Positions 1 through 8,500 of a DNA stretch of 64,000 nt are shown in pieces (the stretch's first letter is position 1; each line of letters opens with the position of its first letter). The notes beneath the pieces are model-generated. The model saw only the letters and a program-made list of their open reading frames with translations, had not been told where the DNA came from and searched no databases. The translations under genes were made by a program, and so were the position numbers. The stretch lies in contig NZ_PJRR01000014.1 in the NCBI RefSeq assembly GCF_002858865.1, forward strand, positions 1 to 64,000, read 5' to 3'. The DNA comes from Caulobacter vibrioides. GTDB taxonomy: Bacteria; Pseudomonadota; Alphaproteobacteria; Caulobacterales; Caulobacteraceae.

Positions 1-862
1 GCGGCGGGGGAGCCGGCTCGGGCGGAGGCGGCGGCGGCGGCGGAGGCGGGGGCGGAGGCGGCGGAGGCGGCGGGAGCGGCGGCGGCGGGGCGCCGAAGGT
101 GTAGCGCAGGCCCAGGGTCACCGAGGTGTCCTTGTAGCGACCCGAGAACGTGCCGACATCGGTGATCGAACCCCCGGCCGGCCCGGCGTTCTGCGTTACC
201 GAACCCCAGTCGAGCTTTGAGCTGCGCAGGTAGCGACCGGTCAGGTCCATCGACCAGTTGTCGGCGAAGTTCCAGGCCACACCCAGAAGGCCCTGCATGG
301 CGAAGGCCTGGTCGACGTCGTCGAAGCCGGTGTTCTGATAGATGGCCGCGCCCGCCGGAACGCCCGACAGCTGGCCATAGACCTTGTTGTGCACCCAGGC
401 CGTACCGGCGCCGACGCCGATGAACGGGCTGAGGCGGGAGTCGCCGCCCATGTCGAAGATGAGGTTGGCCATCAGGGTCGAGGCCTTCAGCTCTCCGTTC
501 GGCTCACCGCATCCTGGAGAGGCCGAGGTGCGACCGACGCCCGCGGTGCAAAGACCGATGGGCTGGGCCCCGCTCAGACCCGCGCCGCGCACGCCCTGCA
601 GGTCGCTGGGGCGATAGCCATACTCGGCCTCGACGCGCCAGTTGGGCGAGAACCGGTAGCCGAGGCGGCCGAACGCAGCCCAATCCTTGTCGGCGTTGAA
701 GTTCCACTGATAGCCCTTCGAGGACGTCGCCTTGACGTCCTGGGGCTCGTGATAGCCGGCGTCGCCCGCGACGTACCAGCCGCTCAAGGCGCTTTGGGCC
801 GAAGCGCCAGAGGCGGCGCACAGCGCAACCGCCGCGACGCAGACCAGCAACCGCATGTTCAT
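1..862 (-). CDS. OmpA-family outer-membrane beta-barrel protein (partial, C-terminus beyond window)
   Basis: The reading frame opens at an ATG at 862 and runs off the left edge. The first 22 or so residues form a signal peptide (MNMRLLVCVAAVALCAASG... ending near ASAQ). A roughly 240-residue region rich in aromatic and alternating residues follows, with motifs such as GWYVAGDAGYH and GLRYTFG typical of an eight-strand OmpA-like barrel. After the barrel comes a proline run of about 25 residues interrupted by Leu and Glu, which would be the periplasmic linker to a C-terminal peptidoglycan-binding OmpA domain not contained here. It probably tethers the outer membrane to peptidoglycan. It is divergent from the metalloprotease gene across a 254-bp gap. 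The linker is encoded almost only by CCG and CCT codons, producing the extreme GGC/GGA-type run at 1-90 on the plus strand. Confidence 0.85.
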   Translation of the reverse strand, partial: MNMRLLVCVAAVALCAASGASAQSALSGWYVAGDAGYHEPQDVKATSSKGYQWNFNADKDWAAFGRLGYRFSPNWRVEAEYGYRPSDLQGVRGAGLSGAQPIGLCTAGVGRTSASPGCGEPNGELKASTLMANLIFDMGGDSRLSPFIGVGAGTAWVHNKVYGQLSGVPAGAAIYQNTGFDDVDQAFAMQGLLGVAWNFADNWSMDLTGRYLRSSKLDWGSVTQNAGPAGGSITDVGTFSGRYKDTSVTLGLRYTFGAPPPPLPPPPPPPPPPPPPPPPPPEPAPPP

Positions 863-1116
863 TTGAAAACCCTTTTTCTACGAAAGTCGCGGACCCGACA
901 TCTTGCCTGGGACCTGCAGCACAAACGCGCCATGCGAGGATTTAGCTGTGGCGCCTGGGCAACAAAGTGAGTTGGAAGCTGAAAAAGGTGACGAAGGCCG
1001 CCCCGCCAAGGTCTGGCTCCGCCCGAGCGAGCGCTGTGCGAACTTGTCGCAAATAGCCAAGATTGCAGAAGAAATTCTGCTTCTCCATACTCCTTTCAGG
1101 TGAGTGGAGCGCGTCG

Positions 1117-3093
1117 GTGTGTAGTCAGTGCGAGCGGTATGGACTGAACCTCCACGGGGATGATGTCGCCCCGGCCGTCTCGGGTGGCGAGGGTCCCTAC
1201 GCGTTTGTCGACGCCGACTCGCGCGTGGGAACCGTCGACGGGAAAAAGAGCCTCACGGTTCCAGAAGCCGCCCTGCAACTGCTGCGCAGCGAGCCGGGCT
1301 GGTCGAACCAGTTCCTGGTCCCCGCGACCGTGACCTATGCGTTCCGCGCGACCGCACCGGCGAGCATGCCCAGCGATACGGGCGGCTTTTCGCAGTTCAA
1401 CGCCGCCCAGATCCTCCAGGCCGAGAAGGCGCTGCAGGCCTGGTCCGACGTCGCCAACATCACCTTTGTCCGCGTGGGCCAGGGCACGTCGGGCGAGGCC
1501 GCCTACAGCGACAACGCCTCGATCCTGTTCGCCAATTTCAGCACCGGCAGCGAGGGCTCGGCGGGCTTCGCCTACTATCCGGGCAACCCTGCGGCCAGCA
1601 GCCGGTCCGGCGACGTCTGGATCAAGTCGACGGCCGGCTACAACACCAACCCGACCGGCTCCAACTATGGCGGCATGGTGCTGGTTCATGAGCTGGGGCA
1701 CGCCATCGGCATCGCCCACCCCAGCGAGTACAACGCCAGCGCCGACGACACCCTGACCTATGCGGCCAACGCGACCTACTACCAGGACAGCCGCCAGTAC
1801 ACGGTGATGTCCTATTTCAGCGAGGCCAACACCGGCGGCTCGTTCGGCGGCGCCTACGCCTCCTCGCCCCTGCTCGATGACATCGCCGCCGCCCAGTTGG
1901 CCTATGGCGCCAACATGACCACGCGCACCGGCGACACGGTGTACGGCTTCAACTCGACCGCCGGCCGCGAGTGGTTCGCGGCGACCTCGTCCTCGACCCG
2001 GCTGGTGTTCGCGGTCTGGGACGCCGGCGGCGTCGACACCCTGGACTTCTCCGGCTATCGCGTGGCCCAGACCATCGACCTGCGAGCAGGCTATTTCTCC
2101 AGCGTCGGCGGCCTGAAGGGCAATGTCACCATCGCCATGAACGCGGTGATCGAGAACGCCATCGGCGGCTCGGCGGCCGACACCATCAACGGAAACGCTG
2201 TCGACAACCGGCTGACCGGCGGCGCGGGCGCCGACATCCTGGACGGCGGCCGGGGCGTCGACACCGCCGTCTTCTCCGGCGCCTACGGCAACTACACCCT
2301 GACCGCCGCCACGAACGGCGCCTGGTCGGTGCTCGACCGGGTGGGGACGGACGCCACCGATACCCTGGCGAACATCGAGTTCCTGGCCTTTACCGATCGG
2401 ACCGTGACGCTCGTCGACAGCCGCGTCGCGACCGCGATCAGCAATATCCTGCGCCTGCAGACCTTCAGCGCCTCGGCCGAACCGCTGTCCAAGAGCCTGG
2501 CGGCCTCGATGGCCGCCGGCGCCAGCCATAGCGACGCCATCGGCCAGGTGTCCAAGACCGCGCTGTCGACCAGCGGGGTGGCGGTGCTGGCCTATCAGTT
2601 CTTCACCGGCAAGACGCCCACGGCGGCCGGCATGGATTATCTGGTCAATCCGGACGGCGTGAACGCCAACAACCTCAACAGCGCCTACTATCAGTCGTTC
2701 AATCTCGAGAACCGCTACATCAACTTCGCGGTCAATCTGGGCAAGATCGGCGAGGGAGCCACCAAGTTCCTGGCCGACTATGGCGGGCTCAGCCTGTTTG
2801 ACGCCACGCGCAAGGCCTATGCGACCATCTTTGGCCTGACGCCCACCGACGACAAGGTGCGCGCCCTGATCGACGGCCGCACCGACTACTTCGCCGCCTA
2901 TGGCCAGGACGGGCCAAACGGCCAGGGAACCAAGGCGGCCATGGTGGGCTGGCTGATGGCCGAGGCGGGCAAGGCCGACATCGGCGTCTACGCCAAGTCG
3001 GCGGGGGCCTTCTTCGCCGACCAGGCCACCAAGAATGTCTATGGCGTGGATCTGATCGGCGTCTACGCCAAGCCGGAATACAACCTCATCTGA
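1117..3093 (+). CDS. sapA: SapA-like secreted M10 (serralysin-type) metalloprotease with RTX repeat
   Basis: This is a zinc metalloprotease of the metzincin M10 type. The zinc motif HELGHAIGIAHP (H191, E192, H195, H201 from the GTG start) is followed by a VMSYF Met-turn. A glycine-rich RTX segment (GGAGADILDGG) follows, then a long C-terminal region resembling other Caulobacter type I-secreted proteins. No N-terminal signal peptide is visible, as expected for type I export through a C-terminal signal. The frame is open back to an ATG at 1063, but GTG 1117 is preferred because of the upstream AGTGGAG. It gives 658 residues, which I recall as the length of C. crescentus SapA, a protease that degrades aberrant S-layer protein. 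An OmpA-like gene on one side and cpdR beyond the island also fit the sapA locus. The symbol is inferred from family and context. Confidence 0.75.
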   Translation: MCSQCERYGLNLHGDDVAPAVSGGEGPYAFVDADSRVGTVDGKKSLTVPEAALQLLRSEPGWSNQFLVPATVTYAFRATAPASMPSDTGGFSQFNAAQILQAEKALQAWSDVANITFVRVGQGTSGEAAYSDNASILFANFSTGSEGSAGFAYYPGNPAASSRSGDVWIKSTAGYNTNPTGSNYGGMVLVHELGHAIGIAHPSEYNASADDTLTYAANATYYQDSRQYTVMSYFSEANTGGSFGGAYASSPLLDDIAAAQLAYGANMTTRTGDTVYGFNSTAGREWFAATSSSTRLVFAVWDAGGVDTLDFSGYRVAQTIDLRAGYFSSVGGLKGNVTIAMNAVIENAIGGSAADTINGNAVDNRLTGGAGADILDGGRGVDTAVFSGAYGNYTLTAATNGAWSVLDRVGTDATDTLANIEFLAFTDRTVTLVDSRVATAISNILRLQTFSASAEPLSKSLAASMAAGASHSDAIGQVSKTALSTSGVAVLAYQFFTGKTPTAAGMDYLVNPDGVNANNLNSAYYQSFNLENRYINFAVNLGKIGEGATKFLADYGGLSLFDATRKAYATIFGLTPTDDKVRALIDGRTDYFAAYGQDGPNGQGTKAAMVGWLMAEAGKADIGVYAKSAGAFFADQATKNVYGVDLIGVYAKPEYNLI

Positions 3094-3433
3094 CCGTGCG
3101 AAGGGCGCGGCGACAAAGGTCCAGACAGCGATTTGAGGGAGCAAGGGCGGGCGGCCCTCCCCCGAAAAGGTCGCCGCCCGAGTTGCTTCACCGGTGGGGT
3201 GGTGAAGGGGACGCAGAGCTAGCCGCAGCCGACCGCGACTAGCAAGCCCAAAATACCCATAATGCGGTTGAATGTGACGCAAATACAACGTCACGTGCAG
3301 CGCCCAGTAGCCCATTCGCCGCGCAGGGGACAAAACAAGGCGCTCTCGACGAACGTGCAGCTTTACCTTGGCTGCAGCGCCCGCTAGCGATGTCTGCGGA
3401 GGGGGCTCCAAGAAAAACTGTTCAGGACGCCGA
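3094..3433. other. Intergenic region, no gene seen
   Basis: This stretch separates the SapA-like protease from the AbgT transporter. Around 3140-3180 it has a GC-rich region with partly complementary GGGCGG and CCGCCC segments that could act as a weak transcription stop, but there is no T-run. No convincing small open reading frame or RNA gene was recognised. A promoter for the transporter is expected here but no clear consensus is visible. Confidence 0.4.
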
Positions 3434-5053
3434 ATGAGCGACGCTGCGCCCCCCGTCTCGTCTCCGCCCCCCCGTCAGAAGGGCTTGCTCGGCGTCGTCG
3501 AGCGACTAGGTAATCTCCTTCCCGAGCCCGTGATGATCTTCGTCTGGCTGATCCTGGGCCTGATGGTCCTGTCGGCCATCGGTCAGGCCCTGGGCTGGTC
3601 GGCCTCGATCACCTATGCCGGCGACGAGGCCCCGCAGTTCGGCGAGCTTGAGAACGGCGTCCTGACCTATGCGGCCAGCAGCCTGTTCTCCGAGGCGAAC
3701 CTGGCCCGCCTGTTCACCGAGATGCCCAAGACCCTGACCAGCTTCGCGCCGCTGGGCCTGGTGCTGGTGGTGATCCTGGGCGCCGCCGTCGCCGAACGCT
3801 CGGGCCTGTTCAGCGCCCTGATCCGCGCCAGCCTTCGCGAGGCGCCCAAGCGCATTCTCACCCCCCTGGTGGTGATCATCGGCATGGTCTCGCACCATGC
3901 GTCCGACGCGGCCTATGTGGTGTTCATCCCGCTGGCCGGTCTGCTCTATGCGGCGGTGGGGCGCCATCCGCTGGCGGGCATCGCGGCAGGCTTCGCGGCT
4001 GTGTCCGGCGGTTTCGCCGGCAATCTGACGCCGGGCCAGTTCGACGTGGTGCTGTTCGGCTTCACCCAGGAAGCCGCCCGGATCATCGACCCGACCTGGA
4101 CCATGAACCCCCTGGGCAACTGGTGGTACATCCTGGCCATCGTGGTGGTCTTCACCCCCATCGCCTGGTTCCTGACCGACAAGGTGGTCGAGCCGCGTCT
4201 GGGCCCCTGGGGCGGCCAGGCCGATGACGCCTTGAAGGCCGAGCTCGCCAAATCGGCCGTGACGGCTGACGAAAAGCGCGGCCTGAAGTTTGCGGGCCTG
4301 GCGGCCCTGGCCATCGTCGCCCTGTTCGCGGCGCTGAGCCTCATCCCCGGCTTCACCCCGCTGATCGACGAGACCAAGACCGGCCCCGCCCAGCTGACCC
4401 CGTTCTACGGCGCGCTGATCGCCGGATTCATGATGTTGTTCCTGGCGGGCGGCGTCGCCTATGGCGTCGGCGTCGGCACGGTGAAAACCGAGGGCGATGT
4501 CGTGAACATGATGGCCGACGGCGTGCGCTCGGTGGCCCCCTATATCGTCTTCGCCTTCTTCGCCGCCCACTTCGTGGCGATGTTCAACTGGTCGCGCCTG
4601 GGCCCCATCGCCGCCATCCACGGCGCCGAGACGCTGAAGGCGATGAACCTGCCCGCGCCCCTGCTGCTGGTCAGCGTGCTGGGCTTCTCCTCGGTGCTGG
4701 ACCTCTTCATCGGCTCGGCCTCGGCCAAGTGGAGCGCCCTGGCCCCCGTGGTGGTGCCGATGTTCATGCTGCTGGGCATCTCGCCCGAGATGACCACCGC
4801 CGCCTACCGCATGGGCGACAGCTTCACCAACCTGATGACGCCGCTGATGAGCTATTTCCCGCTGGTGCTGGCCATGACCCGCCGCTGGGACCCCAGCATG
4901 GGCGTGGGCTCGCTGCTGGCCCTGATGCTGCCCTACGCCCTGGCCTTCATGGTCGCCGGCGTGGCGATGACCCTGGCCTGGGTGGCCTTCGACTGGCCGC
5001 TGGGCCCAGCCGCCCAGGTCCACTACACCCCGCCGGGCGGGCTGCTGAAGTAG
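3434..5053 (+). CDS. AbgT-family transporter (p-aminobenzoyl-glutamate transporter family)
   Basis: The protein is about 539 residues, the usual size of the AbgT family, with around a dozen hydrophobic membrane segments (for example VMIFVWLILGLMVLSAIG and VVIGMVSHHASDAAYVVF). Family landmarks include SHHASDAAYVV, GNLTPGQFDVV and the late FIGSASAKWSALAPV plus GDSFTNLMTP segments. Members export or import p-aminobenzoyl-glutamate or sulfonamide-like compounds by ion coupling in the inner membrane; the substrate here cannot be told. The frame is open upstream to 3368, but the ATG at 3434 is preferred because it follows CAGGACG and begins the usual short hydrophilic N-terminus. The gene stands alone, just before the tRNA-Val insertion site of the genomic island. 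Confidence 0.9.
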   Translation: MSDAAPPVSSPPPRQKGLLGVVERLGNLLPEPVMIFVWLILGLMVLSAIGQALGWSASITYAGDEAPQFGELENGVLTYAASSLFSEANLARLFTEMPKTLTSFAPLGLVLVVILGAAVAERSGLFSALIRASLREAPKRILTPLVVIIGMVSHHASDAAYVVFIPLAGLLYAAVGRHPLAGIAAGFAAVSGGFAGNLTPGQFDVVLFGFTQEAARIIDPTWTMNPLGNWWYILAIVVVFTPIAWFLTDKVVEPRLGPWGGQADDALKAELAKSAVTADEKRGLKFAGLAALAIVALFAALSLIPGFTPLIDETKTGPAQLTPFYGALIAGFMMLFLAGGVAYGVGVGTVKTEGDVVNMMADGVRSVAPYIVFAFFAAHFVAMFNWSRLGPIAAIHGAETLKAMNLPAPLLLVSVLGFSSVLDLFIGSASAKWSALAPVVVPMFMLLGISPEMTTAAYRMGDSFTNLMTPLMSYFPLVLAMTRRWDPSMGVGSLLALMLPYALAFMVAGVAMTLAWVAFDWPLGPAAQVHYTPPGGLLK

Positions 5054-5066
5054 GCAAGTCCACGAA

Positions 5067-5095
5067 CCCCGAGGCGCGCACCCCGCGCCTCGGGG
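5067..5095 (+). terminator. Stem-loop after the AbgT gene
   Basis: An 11-bp perfect GC-rich inverted repeat (CCCCGAGGCGC / GCGCCTCGGGG) with a 7-nt loop lies 14 bp past the transporter stop codon. No T-run follows, so this is a candidate transcript-end hairpin rather than a classical intrinsic terminator. Confidence 0.5.
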
Positions 5096-5162
5096 AATCG
5101 GGCGCGCAAACGCGGGCATCGCGTGCGCGATCGCCGTGGAAGTCTGAGTTTTCAGGGAAGGA

Positions 5163-5210
5163 ATGGTGGACGCGACAGGGATTGAACCTGTGACCCCTAC
5201 GATGTCAACG
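5163..5210 (-). repeat. attL: displaced 3' fragment of tRNA-Val
   Basis: These 48 bases are identical to 17018-17065. They contain the 3' part of tRNA-Val from the anticodon loop to the CCA end, without a 5' half, so this is not a working tRNA gene. Identity stops at 5211, where the element sequence begins to differ from the tRNA. It marks the left junction of the integrated element. Confidence 0.93.
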
Positions 5211-5339
5211 CGGTCCCAGGGTGTTTTCCCGGCTTGCCCACCGTTGCCCAGAATTACCCAAGCCATTGAAAAATAAGGGACCGGGACGACCGTCCCGACG
5301 CACCCTCGTATCCCGACATTCCCTGAGCTGCCTCACGCC

Positions 5340-5360
5340 TGATGCCGATTTGATGCCGGG
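5340..5360 (+). repeat. Left copy of a 21-bp subterminal repeat (candidate integrase arm site)
   Basis: The 21-bp sequence beginning TGATGCCGATTTGATGCC recurs exactly and in the same orientation at 16931-16951 near the other end of the element. It contains two TGATGCC units. Its position just inside attL and just upstream of the integrase start suggests an arm-type integrase or excisionase binding site; that role is inferred. Confidence 0.6.
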
Positions 5361-5372
5361 CGGCGGCTCGTT

Positions 5373-6650
5373 ATGTGGAGCAAGATCGTGCAACCGCACA
5401 CCGCGAAGATCAGCAAGCGCGTCGTCGACGCATTCCCCATTCCTCAAGCCGGCGAGACCGTTCTCTGGGACACAGAGATCAAGGGCTTCGGCGTCCGCGT
5501 CTATGCGACGGGGCGTAAGGTCTACATCCTGCGTTACCGGCGCGGCCAGCAGCAGCGAACCCTAACGATCGGGACCCATGGGTCACCATGGACGCCCGAG
5601 CAGGCCAGGACGAAGGCGCAAGTCCTTCTCGCTGAGATCATCACCGGCGGCGATCCTGCGTCTGACAAGAAGGCCGAACGCCAAGCTATGACAGTCGGCA
5701 AACTGATCGACGCCTACCTAGCTGATGGCCCCGCAACCAAGCCGGCGAAGCGCGCTTCCACTTGGAAAGCGGACAAAAGCAATCTTGAGCGCCATCTGTG
5801 CCCTATCCTCGGCTCCCGATTGGCTGATGAAGTCAGCAAAGCAGACGCCGCAAAGGCCATCCAGGCGATCACGGACGGCAAGACGGCCAGAACGGTGAAG
5901 ACTGGGCCAAGAGGCGTTGCGCGGATCTCGGGGGGCGCAGGGACGGCCAGACGCACGCGGATCACGGCGGCGGCGATGTTCGCTTGGGGCATCGAACACG
6001 AACTGATCAAGACCAATCCGTTCGCCGCGATCAAGCTGGCCGCTGCGCCGTTGAAGGAGCGCGATCTCTCTCCGGCTGAACTTCGGGCGATTTGGGAAAC
6101 CCTCGCCGTCCACGAGGCCGAGCACAGGATCAACCCTACCTTCGCAGACGGCATCCGACTGCTGATGTTAACGGGCGCTAGAAAGTCCGAGATCCTGGGA
6201 CTGCGTTGGTCTGAGGTCGACCTCGGACGCCGAATGCTCACGCTCCCGCCAGAGCGCACCAAGGCCGGCGGAAAGACCGGCGAGCGCCGGATCCGCCTCT
6301 CCGCCGAGGCGGCCAACATCCTGGCGCGTCGCGATCATAGTTCTGACGGCGACCAAGTGTTTCCCGGATTGAAGGGCGGCCAGCACGCCACTGGCGTCCT
6401 ACGTCCGTTCAAGCGGGTCTGCAAAGCGGCAGGTCTTAGTGGCGTGCGTATCCACGATCTCCGTCACAGCTACGCAAGCGCTCTCGCCTCCAACGGCGTG
6501 AGTTTGCCGATTATCGCTAAGGCGCTTGGCCACTCCGGGACACGCGCGACCGAGCGCTACGCGCACCTTGGCGATGACCCCATCCAGGCCGCCGCCGCTC
6601 AGGTGGCGGACCTGGTGTTCAACGCGACTCAGCCGGCGAACGCGGCGTGA
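5373..6650 (+). CDS. int: Tyrosine recombinase / P4-type integrase
   Basis: This 425-residue site-specific recombinase has the P4-integrase layout: an N-terminal DUF4102-like DNA-binding region (about residues 10-95, with IKGFGVRVYATGRKVYILRYR), a core-binding domain (about 105-215) and a catalytic domain. The catalytic residues are visible as R270 (TGARKSEI), H361-x-x-R364 (IHDLRHSYAS), H387 (LGHS) and the nucleophile Y396 (ATERYAHL). The ATG at 5373 lies 163 bp inside attL, the standard position for an integrase acting on a tRNA attachment site. It should catalyse integration and, with a directionality factor, excision between the 48-bp repeats. A stem-loop terminator follows directly. Confidence 0.95.
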   Translation: MWSKIVQPHTAKISKRVVDAFPIPQAGETVLWDTEIKGFGVRVYATGRKVYILRYRRGQQQRTLTIGTHGSPWTPEQARTKAQVLLAEIITGGDPASDKKAERQAMTVGKLIDAYLADGPATKPAKRASTWKADKSNLERHLCPILGSRLADEVSKADAAKAIQAITDGKTARTVKTGPRGVARISGGAGTARRTRITAAAMFAWGIEHELIKTNPFAAIKLAAAPLKERDLSPAELRAIWETLAVHEAEHRINPTFADGIRLLMLTGARKSEILGLRWSEVDLGRRMLTLPPERTKAGGKTGERRIRLSAEAANILARRDHSSDGDQVFPGLKGGQHATGVLRPFKRVCKAAGLSGVRIHDLRHSYASALASNGVSLPIIAKALGHSGTRATERYAHLGDDPIQAAAAQVADLVFNATQPANAA

Positions 6651-6658
6651 GTCGGGCA

Positions 6659-6682
6659 GGAGGGCGGGAAATCCCGCCCTCC
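6659..6682 (+). terminator. Terminator after integrase
   Basis: An 11-bp perfect inverted repeat (GGAGGGCGGGA / TCCCGCCCTCC) with a very short loop is followed by CTTTCC, starting 8 bp after the integrase stop codon. Confidence 0.65.
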
Positions 6683-6911
6683 CTTTCCTGTGGATAAATA
6701 TCTCAGCGATCGCTAACGCGATTTACTCGCAACATGGCCTAGCAGGTCGTCTGCGAGCAGATCCAAGCACTTAGTCCCGAGCAAAGTGACCGTCAGTGAG
6801 GACGGAAAAAGCGGGAAACCTGAAATCAACCAGGACGACCGGGTCGAAGCCCACGCGATATCTGGATGGCCACTGCCAGGGGTCTTCCTGGCCTCGATTG
6901 AGAAAGTGGCG

Positions 6912-7133
6912 ATGTTCCCCCTCCCCAACTGCGGCCCAGCCGCTGAACTGTTGACCGTCGACGAGGCCGCCAAACGCCTTCGACTGTCGACCTCGACCCT
7001 GAACAAATGGCGCGTGACCGGCGAAGGACCCGCCTTCGTCAAACTCGGCCGACGCGTCCTGTACCGTGCCGCTGACCTTGAGGCGTGGCTGCGGCACGGC
7101 CGCCGCCATTCGACGTCGGAGGTAGGTCAATGA
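6912..7133 (+). CDS. Small helix-turn-helix protein, AlpA/excisionase-like
   Basis: This is a 73-residue protein with the excisionase-family DNA-binding pattern LLTVDEAAKRLRLSTSTLNKWR followed by FVKLGRRVLYRAADLEAWL, a winged-helix MerR/Xis-type fold. It probably acts as recombination directionality factor or as a regulator of the element. The frame is open upstream to a GTG at 6786, but the ATG at 6912 gives the normal family length and begins just before the domain. It overlaps the RepA-like gene by the ATGA junction at 7130-7133, so the two are translationally coupled. The function is inferred from fold and position between int and rep genes. Confidence 0.8.
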   Translation: MFPLPNCGPAAELLTVDEAAKRLRLSTSTLNKWRVTGEGPAFVKLGRRVLYRAADLEAWLRHGRRHSTSEVGQ

Positions 7134-8410
7134 GCGGCGCGGAAATCAAAGGCATGCTTCGCGCGATCGATATGATGAACCTGGAAGGTGACGCGCGTGC
7201 CAACTGGATCTCCAACTTCCTCGACCGAAAAGAGATCGAGGTTGCTACGAATGTAACTGATCCAGCGAGCCACATTGGCCCCGTAATTCCACCACTCCGC
7301 GCGCTTGAATTGATCTCAAACGCCTACAAAAGACAGCGACCTCGGCTGCGTGATCTAGCCGGATGGCTATCCGAGCAGCTTTCAATTTATCCTTTAACCT
7401 TTCGAAGCAAGCCGCCACCGCCACCGTCCACGCCCTGGAAATCAGCAACCACGCTGATGGCCGAGTCCTTCCCGCCGGTGAAATGGATCGCCCCAGGCTT
7501 CTTCCCTCAAGGCCTCGTCGTGCTGGGCGGCAAGCCCAAACTCGGGAAGTCGTTCATGGTGCTCAACCTTGCTGTCGCGGTGGCCACGGGCTCGGAATTC
7601 CTCGGCGCAACGTGCGAGGCTGGCGACGTCCTCTATCTCGCGCTGGAGGACACCGAGCGCCGGCTCAAGGACCGTCTAACCAAGATGGCGGGGCCTGCCG
7701 ACATCGCCAGGTTGGACATCATCACGCGGCTTCCTGACGAGGATGCAATGGCGGCCAAGACCACAGACCAGTGGCTGGCGGCCAAGCCCAACCCGCGCCT
7801 GATCATCGTAGACGTTCTTCAGAAGGTCCGGCCCGCCTTGACCCGCAGCGATAATTCCTACGCCGCCGACTACGCCGCGATCGCGCCGTGGAAGGACCTA
7901 GCCGACAAGCACGACATCTGCGTGGTCCTGATCCACCACACGCGGAAAATGCCGGCCGACGATCCGCTGGAAACGCTCAGCGGCACGAACGGGCTCACCG
8001 GTGCGGCCGACTGCATCATGGTGCTGGATCGGTCCAGCGCCGGCGTTGCGCTGGTTGGTCGGGGGCGGGATGTTGAAGAGTTCAACAGCGCCGTCCGCCA
8101 CGATCCCAAGACCGGTCGCTGGATCCTTCTCGGCGACGGCGACAGCGTATTTCGGTCGGACGAGCGAACGTCGATCCTCCGCGCGCTGCGCGAAGGAGCC
8201 GAGCCCATGGGCCCTCGGGAAATCGCGGAAGCCGTGGGCGCGCCGGACGCCAATGTCCGCAAGCTCCTCGCCAGCATGGTCAGGGACGGCCAGGTGGCGA
8301 AGCAGAAGTACGGCAAGTATGCCGCCTGCGATCACACTACTCACACCGATCACACTGGCTGGGCGGATGAGTGGATCGACGAAGCGGTCGAGGCTCTAGA
8401 GGAAGTGTGA
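7130..8410 (+). CDS. RepA-like AAA/RecA-fold ATPase of the element
   Basis: The 426-residue protein has a RecA-type ATPase core: Walker A GGKPKLGKS (about residues 133-141), an acidic ALEDTERRLKDRL segment (171-183), Walker B LIIVD (224-228) and the IHHTRK motif typical of the RepA/RSF1010-like hexameric helicase family. A C-terminal winged helix (MGPREIAEAVGAPDANVRKLLASMV) follows. Such proteins replicate or maintain phage- and plasmid-derived elements by unwinding DNA at an origin. The start codon overlaps the stop of the preceding HTH gene. The last codons encode a His/Thr-rich HTTHTDHT stretch coinciding with GATCACAC repeats in the DNA, which may be a binding array. Confidence 0.85.
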   Translation: MSGAEIKGMLRAIDMMNLEGDARANWISNFLDRKEIEVATNVTDPASHIGPVIPPLRALELISNAYKRQRPRLRDLAGWLSEQLSIYPLTFRSKPPPPPSTPWKSATTLMAESFPPVKWIAPGFFPQGLVVLGGKPKLGKSFMVLNLAVAVATGSEFLGATCEAGDVLYLALEDTERRLKDRLTKMAGPADIARLDIITRLPDEDAMAAKTTDQWLAAKPNPRLIIVDVLQKVRPALTRSDNSYAADYAAIAPWKDLADKHDICVVLIHHTRKMPADDPLETLSGTNGLTGAADCIMVLDRSSAGVALVGRGRDVEEFNSAVRHDPKTGRWILLGDGDSVFRSDERTSILRALREGAEPMGPREIAEAVGAPDANVRKLLASMVRDGQVAKQKYGKYAACDHTTHTDHTGWADEWIDEAVEALEEV

Positions 8411-8430
8411 TCACTGTGATCGGTGTGATC
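8330..8430. repeat. GTGTGATC cluster at the 3' end of the RepA-like gene
   Basis: GATCACAC occurs at 8330-8337 and 8348-8355. Its reverse complement GTGTGATC occurs at 8405-8412 and 8423-8430, with a partial TGTGATC at 8415-8421. The set is dense and symmetric around the end of the rep gene. It could be an iteron-like origin or an operator; no A+T-rich unwinding region is obvious. Confidence 0.5.
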
Positions 8431-8464
8431 GCCGATCTCCAAGAACACCATCACGGACATGCGA

Positions 8465-8487
8465 GCGAGCAGCTTTGCGCTGCTCGC
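8465..8487. terminator. Hairpin between convergent RepA-like and HNH genes
   Basis: A perfect 9-bp stem (GCGAGCAGC / GCTGCTCGC) with a 5-nt loop TTTGC sits in the 90-bp gap between two convergent genes. It could stop transcription from either side. There is no strong T-run. Confidence 0.55.
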
Positions 8488-8500
8488 TGCGCCCATCCAG

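Noticed and set aside
1096..3411. 771-residue minus-strand open frame opposite the metalloprotease
   Set aside because: It is a shadow of the plus-strand gene: high-GC codon bias keeps the antisense frame open, the sequence is Gly/Val/His/Arg-rich without domains, and the plus-strand frame has intact catalytic motifs.
5163..5210. Possible second tRNA-Val gene
   Set aside because: Only the 3' half is present; no D arm or 5' acceptor strand, so it is an attachment-site remnant.
8330..8430. CRISPR array
   Set aside because: Units are 8 bp, in both orientations and with irregular spacing; no cas genes are present.
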